Shown: positions 1-6,292 of the stretch, in pieces
Layout of the letters: each line of letters opens with the position of its first letter
Numbering within the stretch: position 1 is the stretch's first letter
DNA from: Victivallales bacterium
Lineage (GTDB): Bacteria; Verrucomicrobiota; Lentisphaeria; Oligosphaerales; Oligosphaeraceae
Reading direction: 5' to 3'
Length of the DNA stretch: 11,592 nucleotides
Assembly (NCBI GenBank): GCA_017431185.1
Contig: JAFRLP010000092.1
Location: forward strand, 1-11,592
Notes under the pieces: generated by a model
What the model saw: only the letters and a program-made list of their open reading frames with translations
Databases searched by the model: none
What the model was told of the DNA's origin: nothing
Position numbers and translations under genes: made by a program

Positions 1-1
1 G

Positions 2-289
2 GAGAAAATCCCCGACCAGACGAAGGAGCTGATTGACGGTCTGCTTCCATTTGACAACGACTACGCATGGGCCTGCAAGAAGATTCCGCAAATCTTCGGC
101 TGGCTCCATGACATCGAGAATCCAGAATACAAATCGGAGGCAATCGACAACTTCAGAAAAGTCAAGGGGATACAGGTGCTGCGAGAACTGCTGCTGCCCG
201 TATTTCGGGCGGGATTCATCTACGCGGAGAAAATCCGCGCTGAAAAGGAATACGACTTCACCAGGTTCGATGAGGAAAGCATGACATAG
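2..289 (+). CDS. Unrecognised protein, C-terminal 95 residues (5' end outside window)
   Basis: Frame 2 is open from the left edge to a TAG at 287-289. It encodes a fragment that starts EKIPDQTKEL and ends FDEESMT. The only methionine near the end is two codons before the stop, so this must be the tail of a longer gene that begins upstream. The fragment is rich in charged and aromatic residues, looks largely helical, and has no Cys pair, transmembrane segment or motif I can name. Its amino acid composition is ordinary for a soluble protein, which supports real coding. It lies on the same strand as the replication genes but is separated from them by the structured 290-513 region, so it may belong to an earlier transcript. 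I do not recognise the family. Confidence 0.7.
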   Translation, partial: EKIPDQTKELIDGLLPFDNDYAWACKKIPQIFGWLHDIENPEYKSEAIDNFRKVKGIQVLRELLLPVFRAGFIYAEKIRAEKEYDFTRFDEESMT

Positions 290-296
290 GCGATTT

Positions 297-490
297 GTCC
301 TGCGGTGCACCGAACCGCCGCAGGGCAGACTGGTGATTACCTACGGGGAACGCCGCTCCTCGCTCCGCGCACCAGATTTTGAAATGCGGAGATGCGAACT
401 ACTCGGCCAGGCGGGTTGCGTCAGCGGCGGCCTGGCATCCCCAGCCGGGGAAATCAATTTTGTTGATGGGGTCCCCGGCGGGGGATTTTT
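297..490 (+). ncRNA. Candidate structured RNA or leader, no known family
   Basis: The 224-nt gap between the first gene and the next credible start holds several non-overlapping inverted repeats in a row. They are 299-305 with 318-324 (7 bp), 330-335 with 370-375 (6 bp) enclosing 344-349 with 357-362 (6 bp, one wobble), 406-412 with 430-436 (7 bp, with a further 5 bp inside) and 439-451 with 472-483. CTCCGC at 363-368 is also complementary to GCGGAG at 386-391, outside its own hairpin, so a pseudoknot is possible. The array ends in TTTTT at 486-490. This could be a free small RNA, a leader controlling the replication genes, or an origin-type DNA structure. GC-rich sequence forms helices by chance, so this is only a candidate. 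Confidence 0.3.
439..490 (+). terminator. Candidate intrinsic terminator or attenuator
   Basis: CCCC at 439-442 and GCCGGGGA at 444-451 pair with TCCCCGGC at 472-479 and GGGG at 480-483, giving 12 pairs with one bulged A. Above this, ATCAA at 453-457 pairs with TTGAT at 463-467 around a 5-nt loop. Two bases after the stem comes TTTTT at 486-490. It lies 150 nt after the stop of the upstream gene and 13 nt before the ribosome binding site of the next, so it could end the first transcript or attenuate the second. Confidence 0.45.
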
Positions 491-502
491 CGAAAACAGC
501 GC

Positions 503-507
503 GGAGG
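503..507 (+). promoter_or_regulatory. Ribosome binding site fixing the start at 514
   Basis: GGAGG lies 6 nt before ATG 514. The longer reading of this frame would need a TTG start at 379 inside the inverted-repeat region and has no such site. Confidence 0.7.
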
Positions 508-513
508 ATAGGC

Positions 514-756
514 ATGAATGCACGGACGAAAATGTTGAAAGAGCGGGTGCAATGCACCATGCGAGCCTGGCAGACGGACGGCTCTGCGCTGCGGGATGCG
601 CTGGAGTCGGGGATGAGAGAGTGCGGCGATGACCTGCTGACGTACTCGGCGCTGGGGAAGTGCCTGGCGGGGCTGGATGAAATCATGGGGCGCGTGATGG
701 GCGTGTCCGCCGTCCTCTGCGTTTTGCATACAGCGGAGAAAACAAAGGAGCCTTGA
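514..756 (+). CDS. Small unrecognised protein, 80 residues
   Basis: The start at 514 is chosen for its GGAGG site 6 nt upstream. The protein begins MNARTKMLKE and ends HTAEKTKEP. It appears mostly helical, with an amphipathic first half and a hydrophobic stretch near residues 61-72 (VMGVSAVLCVLH) that is too short and too polar-flanked to call a membrane helix. Three cysteines (14, 37 and 50) are scattered, with a fourth at 69, and form no metal-site pattern. It is the first gene after the structured region and lies directly before a 33-residue ORF and the helicase, with 1-2 nt gaps, so all three are probably translated together. A role beside the helicase, such as loader or regulator, would fit the position, but nothing in the sequence proves it. 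Confidence 0.7.
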   Translation: MNARTKMLKERVQCTMRAWQTDGSALRDALESGMRECGDDLLTYSALGKCLAGLDEIMGRVMGVSAVLCVLHTAEKTKEP

Positions 757-757
757 G

Positions 758-859
758 ATGGATGATAATTTGAAATTGAATGATGTGTTGGCGGAGAAGG
801 CGGGCGAGGCCATTCCCGACTCCTACCCCTGGCCGTTTGCGATGGAAGACAAAGAATAA
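758..859 (+). CDS. Very small acidic ORF, 33 residues
   Basis: ATG at 758 starts one base after the stop of the 80-residue gene and has AAAGGAG at 744-750, 7 nt upstream, one of the best ribosome binding sites in the element. The product starts MDDNLKLNDV and ends FAMEDKE. It is acidic, with a Pro and aromatic centre (DSYPWPF), and has no named motif. The TAA at 857-859 is two bases before the helicase ATG, so reading this ORF would carry ribosomes to the helicase start, which has only a weak site of its own. It may therefore be a coupling leader peptide, a real small protein, or both. The family is not recognised. Confidence 0.55.
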   Translation: MDDNLKLNDVLAEKAGEAIPDSYPWPFAMEDKE

Positions 860-861
860 AG

Positions 862-2298
862 ATGGACTCCCTGACCAGACTTGAACTTGACTGCCGGATT
901 CTGGCGGCGATCATCCACCGGCCTGCGACAGCGGCGACGGCCTTCCACCACATCACGAAGGACTTGTGGTTGTCCGCCTGCTCATTCTCCGAGCACCGCT
1001 GCCGGATTGTCGCCGACGCCGCCTGGACGTGCTGGTCCGGCAACCTGGACACCAGCGCCGCAAACATACGGCGGGCGGCCAAGTCCCCCGAAATCGGCGA
1101 GGCAATCCAGTGGCTCCTGGGTTCCTGCCCGCCGGAGGATGTGAAGTCGCTGGACCGCCTGGCCAGGGAGGTCGCCGCGCTCATACGGAGGGACGAACTG
1201 ATTGTCACGCTCCGTTCAGGGGAGAAGATTCTGGCCGATGACGGGGATGTGCAGCAGCAGATTGCCCAGGTCCAGCAGATGGTCGCCGCTGGCGGCGGCA
1301 GCAACCTGAATATCGTGGCGGCCAGGGAGGGAGTCGATGGTGTGCTGCAGGAGTACTCGGACAGGAAACACCGCCAGGGCGCTCCGCTGGGCGTGCCAAC
1401 CGGGCTGTGGGAAATCGACAAGACCCTGGGCGGACTCGCGCCCAGAGCCGTGACCATCCTGGGCGCCAGACCTTCGCAGGGCAAGACGGCAATCGCATCC
1501 TGCATCGCGCTGGAGGGGCTCCGCCAGGGGCATCCCTGCATCTTCTTCAGCCACGAAATGGCGGCGAGCGACATCCTGCAGCGCATGGCCTGCCAGTCGC
1601 AGGGCCTGTCTTTCACGCATCTCCGCTGCGGGCGGCTATCCGCGCAGGGGGAGCGCAAACTGGCCATGGCGACGGACATGCTCCGCCGTGCGCCGCTGCA
1701 CATCGTCGACACGGGAGGACCGTCGCCTCTGGAGTGCCGCAACACGGCGCTATACCTGCTGGCCCGCCAGAACCTGTCGGTCCCGCCGCTGATAGTGGTG
1801 GACTACATACAACTGGAGCATCTCCGGGGCACCCGCCTGAACCGCGCGGAGGAACTCACGGAGATATCGGCGGCGTGGTGCGAAACAGCCAAGATCACGG
1901 GTGCGGCCTGCCTCATCCTGGCCCAACTCAACCGCCAGGCCGATGGCAGCCAGCCCAGGATGTCCCAACTCCGCGAGTCGGGTGCCCTGGAACAGGACGC
2001 GAACACCGTCATGCTGCTGTGGCGGCCTGCGAAGGACCGACCGCAGGACGACGATTGCCAGCCCACGCCTGGAGTGCGCAACAAGGCGGGCGTGAACTGG
2101 GCGGTGCTGTCCGTCGCCAAGTCGCGCAACTCCGACCTGTGCGAGCAGGAACTGCACTGGGATGGCTACTGCATGAGGTACCGCGCCTGGGATGACACGA
2201 CTGACCAGCATCTCTCCCGCAGCGACGCCAGAATCGCCGAGGCAAACCAAATCCTGTCGGACATCATTGCCGAGCAGCCGCAGGATATCAACTACTGA
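862..2298 (+). CDS. DnaB-type replicative DNA helicase
   Basis: A 478-residue hexameric helicase of the DnaB family, which unwinds DNA ahead of the replication fork and works with a DnaG primase, encoded by the next gene. Residues 1 to about 110 match the helical N-terminal domain in position, and about 150-478 form the RecA-like motor. Visible motifs are Walker A GARPSQGKTA (201-210), the family's conserved glutamate in FFSHEM (E232, where many relatives read SLEM), Walker B LIVVDYIQL (310-318), the AQLNR stretch (354-358), RESGALEQDA (371-380) and the basic VAKSRNS (418-424). Length is typical for DnaB. The start follows the 33-residue ORF by two bases and probably depends on translational coupling. 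A chromosomal helicase is unlikely given the phage-like neighbours, so this is taken as the element's own replication protein. Confidence 0.95.
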   Translation: MDSLTRLELDCRILAAIIHRPATAATAFHHITKDLWLSACSFSEHRCRIVADAAWTCWSGNLDTSAANIRRAAKSPEIGEAIQWLLGSCPPEDVKSLDRLAREVAALIRRDELIVTLRSGEKILADDGDVQQQIAQVQQMVAAGGGSNLNIVAAREGVDGVLQEYSDRKHRQGAPLGVPTGLWEIDKTLGGLAPRAVTILGARPSQGKTAIASCIALEGLRQGHPCIFFSHEMAASDILQRMACQSQGLSFTHLRCGRLSAQGERKLAMATDMLRRAPLHIVDTGGPSPLECRNTALYLLARQNLSVPPLIVVDYIQLEHLRGTRLNRAEELTEISAAWCETAKITGAACLILAQLNRQADGSQPRMSQLRESGALEQDANTVMLLWRPAKDRPQDDDCQPTPGVRNKAGVNWAVLSVAKSRNSDLCEQELHWDGYCMRYRAWDDTTDQHLSRSDARIAEANQILSDIIAEQPQDINY

Positions 2299-2322
2299 CC
2301 CAAGCAAGGAGACACCAACACC

Positions 2323-4035
2323 ATGCCACTGATCACCAACGCAGACGAAATCAAGAGAGCCGCCGAAATCGCCGACGTAATCGGGCGGCGCATCGTTCTC
2401 AAGCCGTCTCACGGCCATCTGGAGGGTTCCTGCCCCTTCCACTCCAGCAGGTCGGGGCGCAGTTTCCACGTCAACCCGGCAAAGCAGTCGTGGTACTGCT
2501 GGGGATGCCGGAAGGGCGGCACCGCCGTCTCCTTCCTGATGGACTTCGAGCATCTCGACTATCCTGGTGCGCTGGAACTGCTGGCCGCCGAATGCGGCAT
2601 CGCCGTGGAGTACGCCAGCGGAGGGCCGGTGCCGGACGGACAGCATCACGCACCACCGCGCCAGATGTTGCAGGAGGCGGTCTACAGGGCCTGCCACTGG
2701 TACGAGAGCCAACTACGCGCGTCCAGCGGAAAGGCGGCCATGGAATACGCAGCAGCCAGGGGACTGAAACCGGCCATCCTGGAGAAATACAACATCGGCT
2801 ACGCGCATGGGGCAACCGTATCCGAATCGGCGGACACAGCATTGCTGGAGGCGGCCGGAATCCTCCACCGCACCGGCGACGGACGGCTCGTTGACCGGCT
2901 CGCTGGTAGGCTAGTCATCCCGCTCTGCGACACGGGCGGACGGCCGGTGGCGTTCACGGGCCGCCTCATTTCCTCCGCCGACGCGCCGAAATACGTCAAC
3001 ACCCCGGAGACTCCGCTTTTCCACAAGGGCAGGCTGCTGTTCGGCTACCACCATGCCCACGACATGCTCCGCAGCCGCCTGCGTCGGCGCATCGTGTACA
3101 TCATCGAGGGCCAGTTGAAATGCATCGCCATGCTGGAGGCTGGCTACCCGTGCGTAGCGGCTGGCGGCACGGCGTTCACGCCCTCCCAGGTCGCCCTCGT
3201 CTCGCACCTGGCGGACAAGGCGGTGATTGTGCCGGACCCAGATGAGGCGGGCGAAAAGGCCGCGGTCGAGATTGCATCCGCCCTGCGCTCCGCAGGTCTG
3301 GAGGCCGCCATCGGACTGCTGGACAGGTCTGCCAACAACCTCAAGGACCCAGATGATTTCATGGCACGTGGCCTGGACATAAAGGTTGATGAATTCCCCG
3401 TCGTCGCCTGGCTCTATCGACGCATTGCGAACGACCGTGTGCAGACGGTGGAGGAGGCGGCGCGTGTATGCCGGGAGGTCGTGCCGTTCATCCGCGCCAA
3501 TCCCATGCCTGCGGTGGTGGAATTGGAACTCCGCCAGTTATCCAAACTTTCCGGCCTGCCGGTCGCCGCGCTCGAACCGGCGCAGAACCCGCAGGTGCCG
3601 ATGATGCCGCCACGGCAGCCACAGCAGGAACAGCAGGAAGGAGTTGCCATTTCCACCGCCATGACCTCGGACAGGATGCTGATCGCGCAGTGCCTCCAGG
3701 TCGGGCCGCAGAACAACCCGGACTGGCCAGCCTACCTCCCCATATTGGAACTGCCGCCGTTCTGCTATACGGCCATCAAGGATTTGCTGTGGACATTCCG
3801 CTACTCCGTGATGCATGGAGTAAGCGTAGCGGACGCGCTGGCCATGACCGTCCCGGCTGACCGGCTTCCCTACTACCAATATTGGTTGTCTGTCGACATC
3901 GGCGACCCGCCGACCCAGGAGACTGCCGCCCAGTTGGCGGCGGAACTGGTGCAGGAGGGACGTGACCGCCTTTCCGTTTCGGCGGCGCAATCCGGCGCCG
4001 TCGATCTCGCCCAAACCATTCAAGCATGGAGATGA
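2323..4035 (+). CDS. DnaG-type DNA primase (CHC2 zinc finger and Toprim)
   Basis: A 570-residue primase that would make RNA primers for the element's replication together with the upstream helicase. The zinc finger is C37-P-F-H40 with C59-W-G-C62. The catalytic core includes KYNIGYA (155-161), FTGR (211-214) and PKYVNTPETPLFHKG (222-236), all close to DnaG consensus. Toprim acidic residues are E262, D305 and D307 (PDPDEAG), with the later acidic cluster KDPDDFM (341-347). The usual EGYMD motif reads EGQLK here, so the conserved aspartate four residues after the glutamate is a lysine. A Pro/Gln-rich linker (429-439) leads to a C-terminal helical domain (about 445-570), probably the helicase-binding part. 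AAGGAG at 2306-2311 lies 11 nt before the ATG. The gene starts 24 nt after the helicase stop. Confidence 0.93.
   Translation: MPLITNADEIKRAAEIADVIGRRIVLKPSHGHLEGSCPFHSSRSGRSFHVNPAKQSWYCWGCRKGGTAVSFLMDFEHLDYPGALELLAAECGIAVEYASGGPVPDGQHHAPPRQMLQEAVYRACHWYESQLRASSGKAAMEYAAARGLKPAILEKYNIGYAHGATVSESADTALLEAAGILHRTGDGRLVDRLAGRLVIPLCDTGGRPVAFTGRLISSADAPKYVNTPETPLFHKGRLLFGYHHAHDMLRSRLRRRIVYIIEGQLKCIAMLEAGYPCVAAGGTAFTPSQVALVSHLADKAVIVPDPDEAGEKAAVEIASALRSAGLEAAIGLLDRSANNLKDPDDFMARGLDIKVDEFPVVAWLYRRIANDRVQTVEEAARVCREVVPFIRANPMPAVVELELRQLSKLSGLPVAALEPAQNPQVPMMPPRQPQQEQQEGVAISTAMTSDRMLIAQCLQVGPQNNPDWPAYLPILELPPFCYTAIKDLLWTFRYSVMHGVSVADALAMTVPADRLPYYQYWLSVDIGDPPTQETAAQLAAELVQEGRDRLSVSAAQSGAVDLAQTIQAWR
4028..4031 (+). 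promoter_or_regulatory. Ribosome binding site favouring the start at 4041
   Basis: GGAG overlaps the end of the primase gene and lies 9 nt before ATG 4041. The alternative ATG at 4026, inside the primase frame, has no comparable site. Confidence 0.5.
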
Positions 4036-4040
4036 GAACA

Positions 4041-4241
4041 ATGCAGCCATTCCCGATCAAGTTGATCATGCAGGGGGATTTCCCCCGCATCAGCAAGGCC
4101 TACACCCTGCTGCTGAACAACCACGTCCCCGCCTTCGTGTCGGAGACCAGGCCAGTGTCCCGGCCTCCCGAATTCCTGCTCTACACCCAGCCTTATACGG
4201 AGATGAAAGCCCTCCAAATTCTCGGACTAGTAAGAAAATGA
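4041..4241 (+). CDS. Unrecognised small protein, 66 residues
   Basis: The protein begins MQPFPIKLIM and ends QILGLVRK. An in-frame ATG at 4026 would add five residues and overlap the primase, but the site at 4028-4031 fits ATG 4041 better. The sequence mixes beta-prone segments (PIKLIMQG, HVPAFVSET, EFLLYTQP) with short helices, and looks like a compact folded domain without cysteines or a DNA-binding motif I can name. The stop overlaps the next start as ATGA (4238-4241), so the HTH gene that follows is probably translated by ribosomes ending here. The family is not known to me. Position suggests a partner or regulator of the downstream HTH protein or of the primase. Confidence 0.65.
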   Translation: MQPFPIKLIMQGDFPRISKAYTLLLNNHVPAFVSETRPVSRPPEFLLYTQPYTEMKALQILGLVRK

Positions 4242-4474
4242 AGAACTTTGTCGCCCTACGAACCGCCGCCGGATTCCCTGGCAGGGAGGAATTCGCAGTC
4301 CACGCCGGCATTTCCCTGCGCTCCGTGACCGACTACGACCACGACCATCGCGAACCGCCGCTTTGCCTCGTTCTGTACCTCCGCCTGCTGGCCAACGGCT
4401 GCCAGTACTGCCCCATGCGCCAGCGAGCGAACATCATCCATCCAGGAGAGCACATCCTCACACAACAACCATAG
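4238..4474 (+). CDS. Small XRE/Cro-like helix-turn-helix protein, 78 residues
   Basis: The start is the ATG of the ATGA overlap with the preceding gene. Residues 7-51 follow the XRE pattern: a first helix with LRTAAGF, a second with REEFAVHAGIS, a recognition-helix region SLRSVTDYDHD, then REPPLCLVLYLRLL, which aligns with the usual proline and last helix. The SQ-type start of the helix-turn-helix is replaced by GREEF, so the match is partial. A tail of about 25 residues carries C55-Q-Y-C58, which may or may not bind metal. Proteins of this size and type in phages and mobile elements usually bind operators and control the early or excision genes. No operator repeat is obvious nearby. The stop at 4472-4474 overlaps the AGGAGG site of the next gene. 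Confidence 0.65.
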   Translation: MKNFVALRTAAGFPGREEFAVHAGISLRSVTDYDHDHREPPLCLVLYLRLLANGCQYCPMRQRANIIHPGEHILTQQP

Positions 4475-4478
4475 GAGG
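4473..4478 (+). promoter_or_regulatory. Ribosome binding site fixing the start at 4486
   Basis: A full AGGAGG lies 7 nt before ATG 4486, the strongest site in the element. It rules out the longer in-frame start at 4363, which would overlap most of the preceding gene. Confidence 0.75.
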
Positions 4479-4485
4479 CACGAAC

Positions 4486-4869
4486 ATGCCAGCCAACAAA
4501 TTCACCATGAAGGCCGTCGATGCCATTCTTGAGGCCGACCTCGGAGTAAGCACCTGCGTCCGCACCGCAGTGGCCAAACTCATCGGGCGCGACCCGGACA
4601 CATCCTGCGGAGAGACAGAAGCGGCGCGAATCCTGGAAATCTCCGACTCGACGCTGTACAACTGGCGGAAAGGCCGCTGGACAAAGCAGCCGCATCCGTT
4701 CTTTTTCCACACCTGGCAGACCCCTGCCGGAGAGGCACGGTACGACATCGACCAACTGCGGGCATACGCCGCATTGCGCCGCACCAGGTCCACCCCCGCG
4801 AACCCGCAGCCTGAAATCACTGCGGAGGAGACGGCGCGATTCCAGGAATTCATCATCGACAAGCGATAA
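4486..4869 (+). CDS. AlpA/excisionase-like helix-turn-helix protein, 127 residues (putative Xis)
   Basis: Residues 43-95 resemble the MerR-like helix-turn-helix of excisionases and AlpA regulators: ETEAARILEISDSTLYNWRKGR (43-64) has the pattern of helix, turn and recognition helix, followed by HPFFFHTW and a wing ending RYDIDQLRAY (85-94). A short N-terminal helical region and an acidic C-terminal helix (about 110-125) flank it. Proteins of this type bend DNA at attachment sites and turn an integrase towards excision, and some also regulate transcription. Lying one small gene before the tyrosine recombinase supports that role. The product is longer than many excisionases (60-90 residues). The alternative is a plain transcription regulator of the same fold. 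The stop overlaps the next start as TAATG. Confidence 0.65.
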   Translation: MPANKFTMKAVDAILEADLGVSTCVRTAVAKLIGRDPDTSCGETEAARILEISDSTLYNWRKGRWTKQPHPFFFHTWQTPAGEARYDIDQLRAYAALRRTRSTPANPQPEITAEETARFQEFIIDKR

Positions 4870-5078
4870 TGGAAATCTTCGACTACAACGAATCCATGGT
4901 TCGCGCGGCAAGCCGTTTCCCAGAGAAACGGCTCCCGAAAGACGCGCTCGCGCTCACCATCCAGGTCACACTGACCATGACCGACCTGGAGGTGCTGCGG
5001 TTCGTCGCCGACCATGCCACCCTGGAGAATCATGTCCGACGGGCACTGCGGGAGATAGCATCAGGGCATGGCCAATAG
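4869..5078 (+). CDS. Unrecognised small protein, 69 residues
   Basis: ATG 4869 overlaps the stop of the putative excisionase gene (TAATG), and there is no good ribosome binding site, so translation is probably coupled. The product begins MEIFDYNESM and ends EIASGHGQ. A central beta-prone segment (ALALTIQVTLTMT) is followed by an amphipathic helical half (DLEVLRFVADHATLENHVRRALREI), which could mediate oligomerisation or protein contact. There are no cysteines and no recognised motif. It sits between the putative excisionase and the integrase, 32 nt before the chosen integrase start, so it may act in recombination or in element control. This is inferred from position only. Confidence 0.6.
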   Translation: MEIFDYNESMVRAASRFPEKRLPKDALALTIQVTLTMTDLEVLRFVADHATLENHVRRALREIASGHGQ

Positions 5079-5096
5079 CCATGCAAAAAAAACAAC

Positions 5097-5101
5097 AGGA
5101 G
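5097..5101 (+). promoter_or_regulatory. Ribosome binding site favouring integrase start 5111
   Basis: AGGAG lies 9 nt before ATG 5111. The in-frame ATG at 5081 would add ten residues of low-complexity, Gln/Lys-rich sequence and lacks such a site. A nearly identical leader (AGGAGACACCA) precedes the primase start. Confidence 0.6.
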
Positions 5102-5110
5102 ACACCACCC

Positions 5111-6292
5111 ATGGCATATCTGTTCAAGCCCTACAACACGAAACACTGGTACATCTGCTGGACGACCCGCGCACCTGGCCAGCCGACCGTCTGGCATCGC
5201 CGGACCACCGGCTGCACCAACCGCGAGGAGGCAGAGGAAATCCTTCGCCAGTTCCGCGCAGCGCAGGAGGGACGGCTCCGGCGGGACACAATCGCAAGCC
5301 TCCTGGCGTCCGCGACAGGCGAAAATTACCTTGTCGAGGTGGAACTGACCGACCTTTGGGACTGGTATGGCCGCCACTGCGACCTCACGGGAGCGGCAAA
5401 GCAGCAGCGAGACAGGCAGAACAAACTAAACGCCTTCATCGCCTGGTGCCAGAAGGCGCATCCCGAAATTCGCCGTGTGCAGGAGATCACCCTGCGAATC
5501 GCCGCCGAATACTGGCAGAGCCTGGCCAACGACGGCGCCGCGCCCTCCACGCGAAACAACCACCTGTCCGCACTCAACACCATCTGGAGCGCGATCCATG
5601 CCCCAATGGAACTGCCCGGAAACCCCTGGAGCGCCATCGAGCGCGACAGGGGAGGCAGCATTTCCTACCGACCGTTCACGCCCGCCGAACTCCAGGCATT
5701 GCGCACGACGGCAGCGCTGTTCCCGTCCACGTTGACGGAGCCAGGTTTCTGGGCGGCGGCCATCGAGATGGGCTATTACACAGGCCTGCGCCTGGGGGAT
5801 ATCGCCACGCTTGATTTCTCCGAACTCCGGCGCGACGAGGATTTCCTGATTCTCATTCCCAACAAGACAAGGCGCTGGGGAGACGACCGAGTGGCCGTCC
5901 ATAGCCTTTCACTCCCCTGGGTGCGGCTTCTGCCGGAGGGAGAGACCGGCCCCGTCTGGCCGCGCGCATCGGCCGCATACAGTTCCCTGCAACTGTCGTC
6001 TGAATTCACCGCATTGGCCAAGGCCGCCGGAATCCAACTTGACAGGGAGCCGGAGGAAGGCGAGCGCAGAAACAAGGTCGTTCGCCTCAAATGCTTCCAC
6101 TCGCTGCGCCATACCTTTGCCACGGACGCCTTGAGACGGGGAATGTCCGAGGCCGACCTGCGCGACCAGGGCAACTGGTCAGGGACGGAAGTCATCCACG
6201 GGCATTACAACCATGCAAAACTGGAACTGGCCAAGAAGGCGGCCAGAAAGATCGCCAGAGCCATGCTGTCCACAGAGCCTGAAAAATCCTAA
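5111..6292 (+). CDS. Tyrosine recombinase, phage-type integrase
   Basis: A 393-residue site-specific recombinase that would insert and remove the element at the neighbouring tRNA-Ser gene. Residues 1-55 form a beta-rich arm-binding type N-terminus (KHWYICWTTR, then TTGCTNREEAEEIL). Residues about 73-165 are the helical core-binding domain, and 185-385 the catalytic domain. The catalytic set is complete: R227 in YTGLRLGD, K252 in NKTRR, H330 and R333 in FHSLRHTFAT, W356 in GNWSG (a position often His or Trp) and the nucleophile Y366 in HGHYNHA. It is therefore likely active. The start at 5111 is preferred over 5081 because of its ribosome binding site. It is the last gene of the element, 145 nt from the tRNA, with no clear plus-strand terminator behind it. 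Confidence 0.95.
   Translation: MAYLFKPYNTKHWYICWTTRAPGQPTVWHRRTTGCTNREEAEEILRQFRAAQEGRLRRDTIASLLASATGENYLVEVELTDLWDWYGRHCDLTGAAKQQRDRQNKLNAFIAWCQKAHPEIRRVQEITLRIAAEYWQSLANDGAAPSTRNNHLSALNTIWSAIHAPMELPGNPWSAIERDRGGSISYRPFTPAELQALRTTAALFPSTLTEPGFWAAAIEMGYYTGLRLGDIATLDFSELRRDEDFLILIPNKTRRWGDDRVAVHSLSLPWVRLLPEGETGPVWPRASAAYSSLQLSSEFTALAKAAGIQLDREPEEGERRNKVVRLKCFHSLRHTFATDALRRGMSEADLRDQGNWSGTEVIHGHYNHAKLELAKKAARKIARAMLSTEPEKS

Noticed and set aside
379..513. N-terminal extension of the 80-residue gene to a TTG start
   Set aside because: The extension runs through the hairpin array and has no ribosome binding site, while ATG 514 has a strong one.
333..632. Plus-strand frame of 99 codons through the structured region
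   Set aside because: It overlaps the 80-residue gene in another frame, which has a proper GGAGG site. Its own start has none, and the sequence shows no recognisable fold.
399..1745. Long minus-strand open frame of 448 codons
   Set aside because: It lies mostly opposite the helicase, whose motifs are clear. The translation is rich in Arg, Ser and Pro with no domain pattern, as expected for an antisense frame in GC-rich DNA.
1750..2712. Minus-strand open frame of 320 codons
   Set aside because: It overlaps the helicase and primase genes on the opposite strand and shows no family motif or ribosome binding site that would favour it.
4363..4485. Longer N-terminus for the putative excisionase
   Set aside because: It would overlap the XRE-like gene in another frame, and the extra residues are Pro/His-rich without structure. 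AGGAGG points to ATG 4486.
5068..5814. Plus-strand frame of 248 codons inside the integrase
   Set aside because: It is an alternative frame of a gene with a complete set of recombinase catalytic residues, and its translation is Arg/Pro-rich and featureless.
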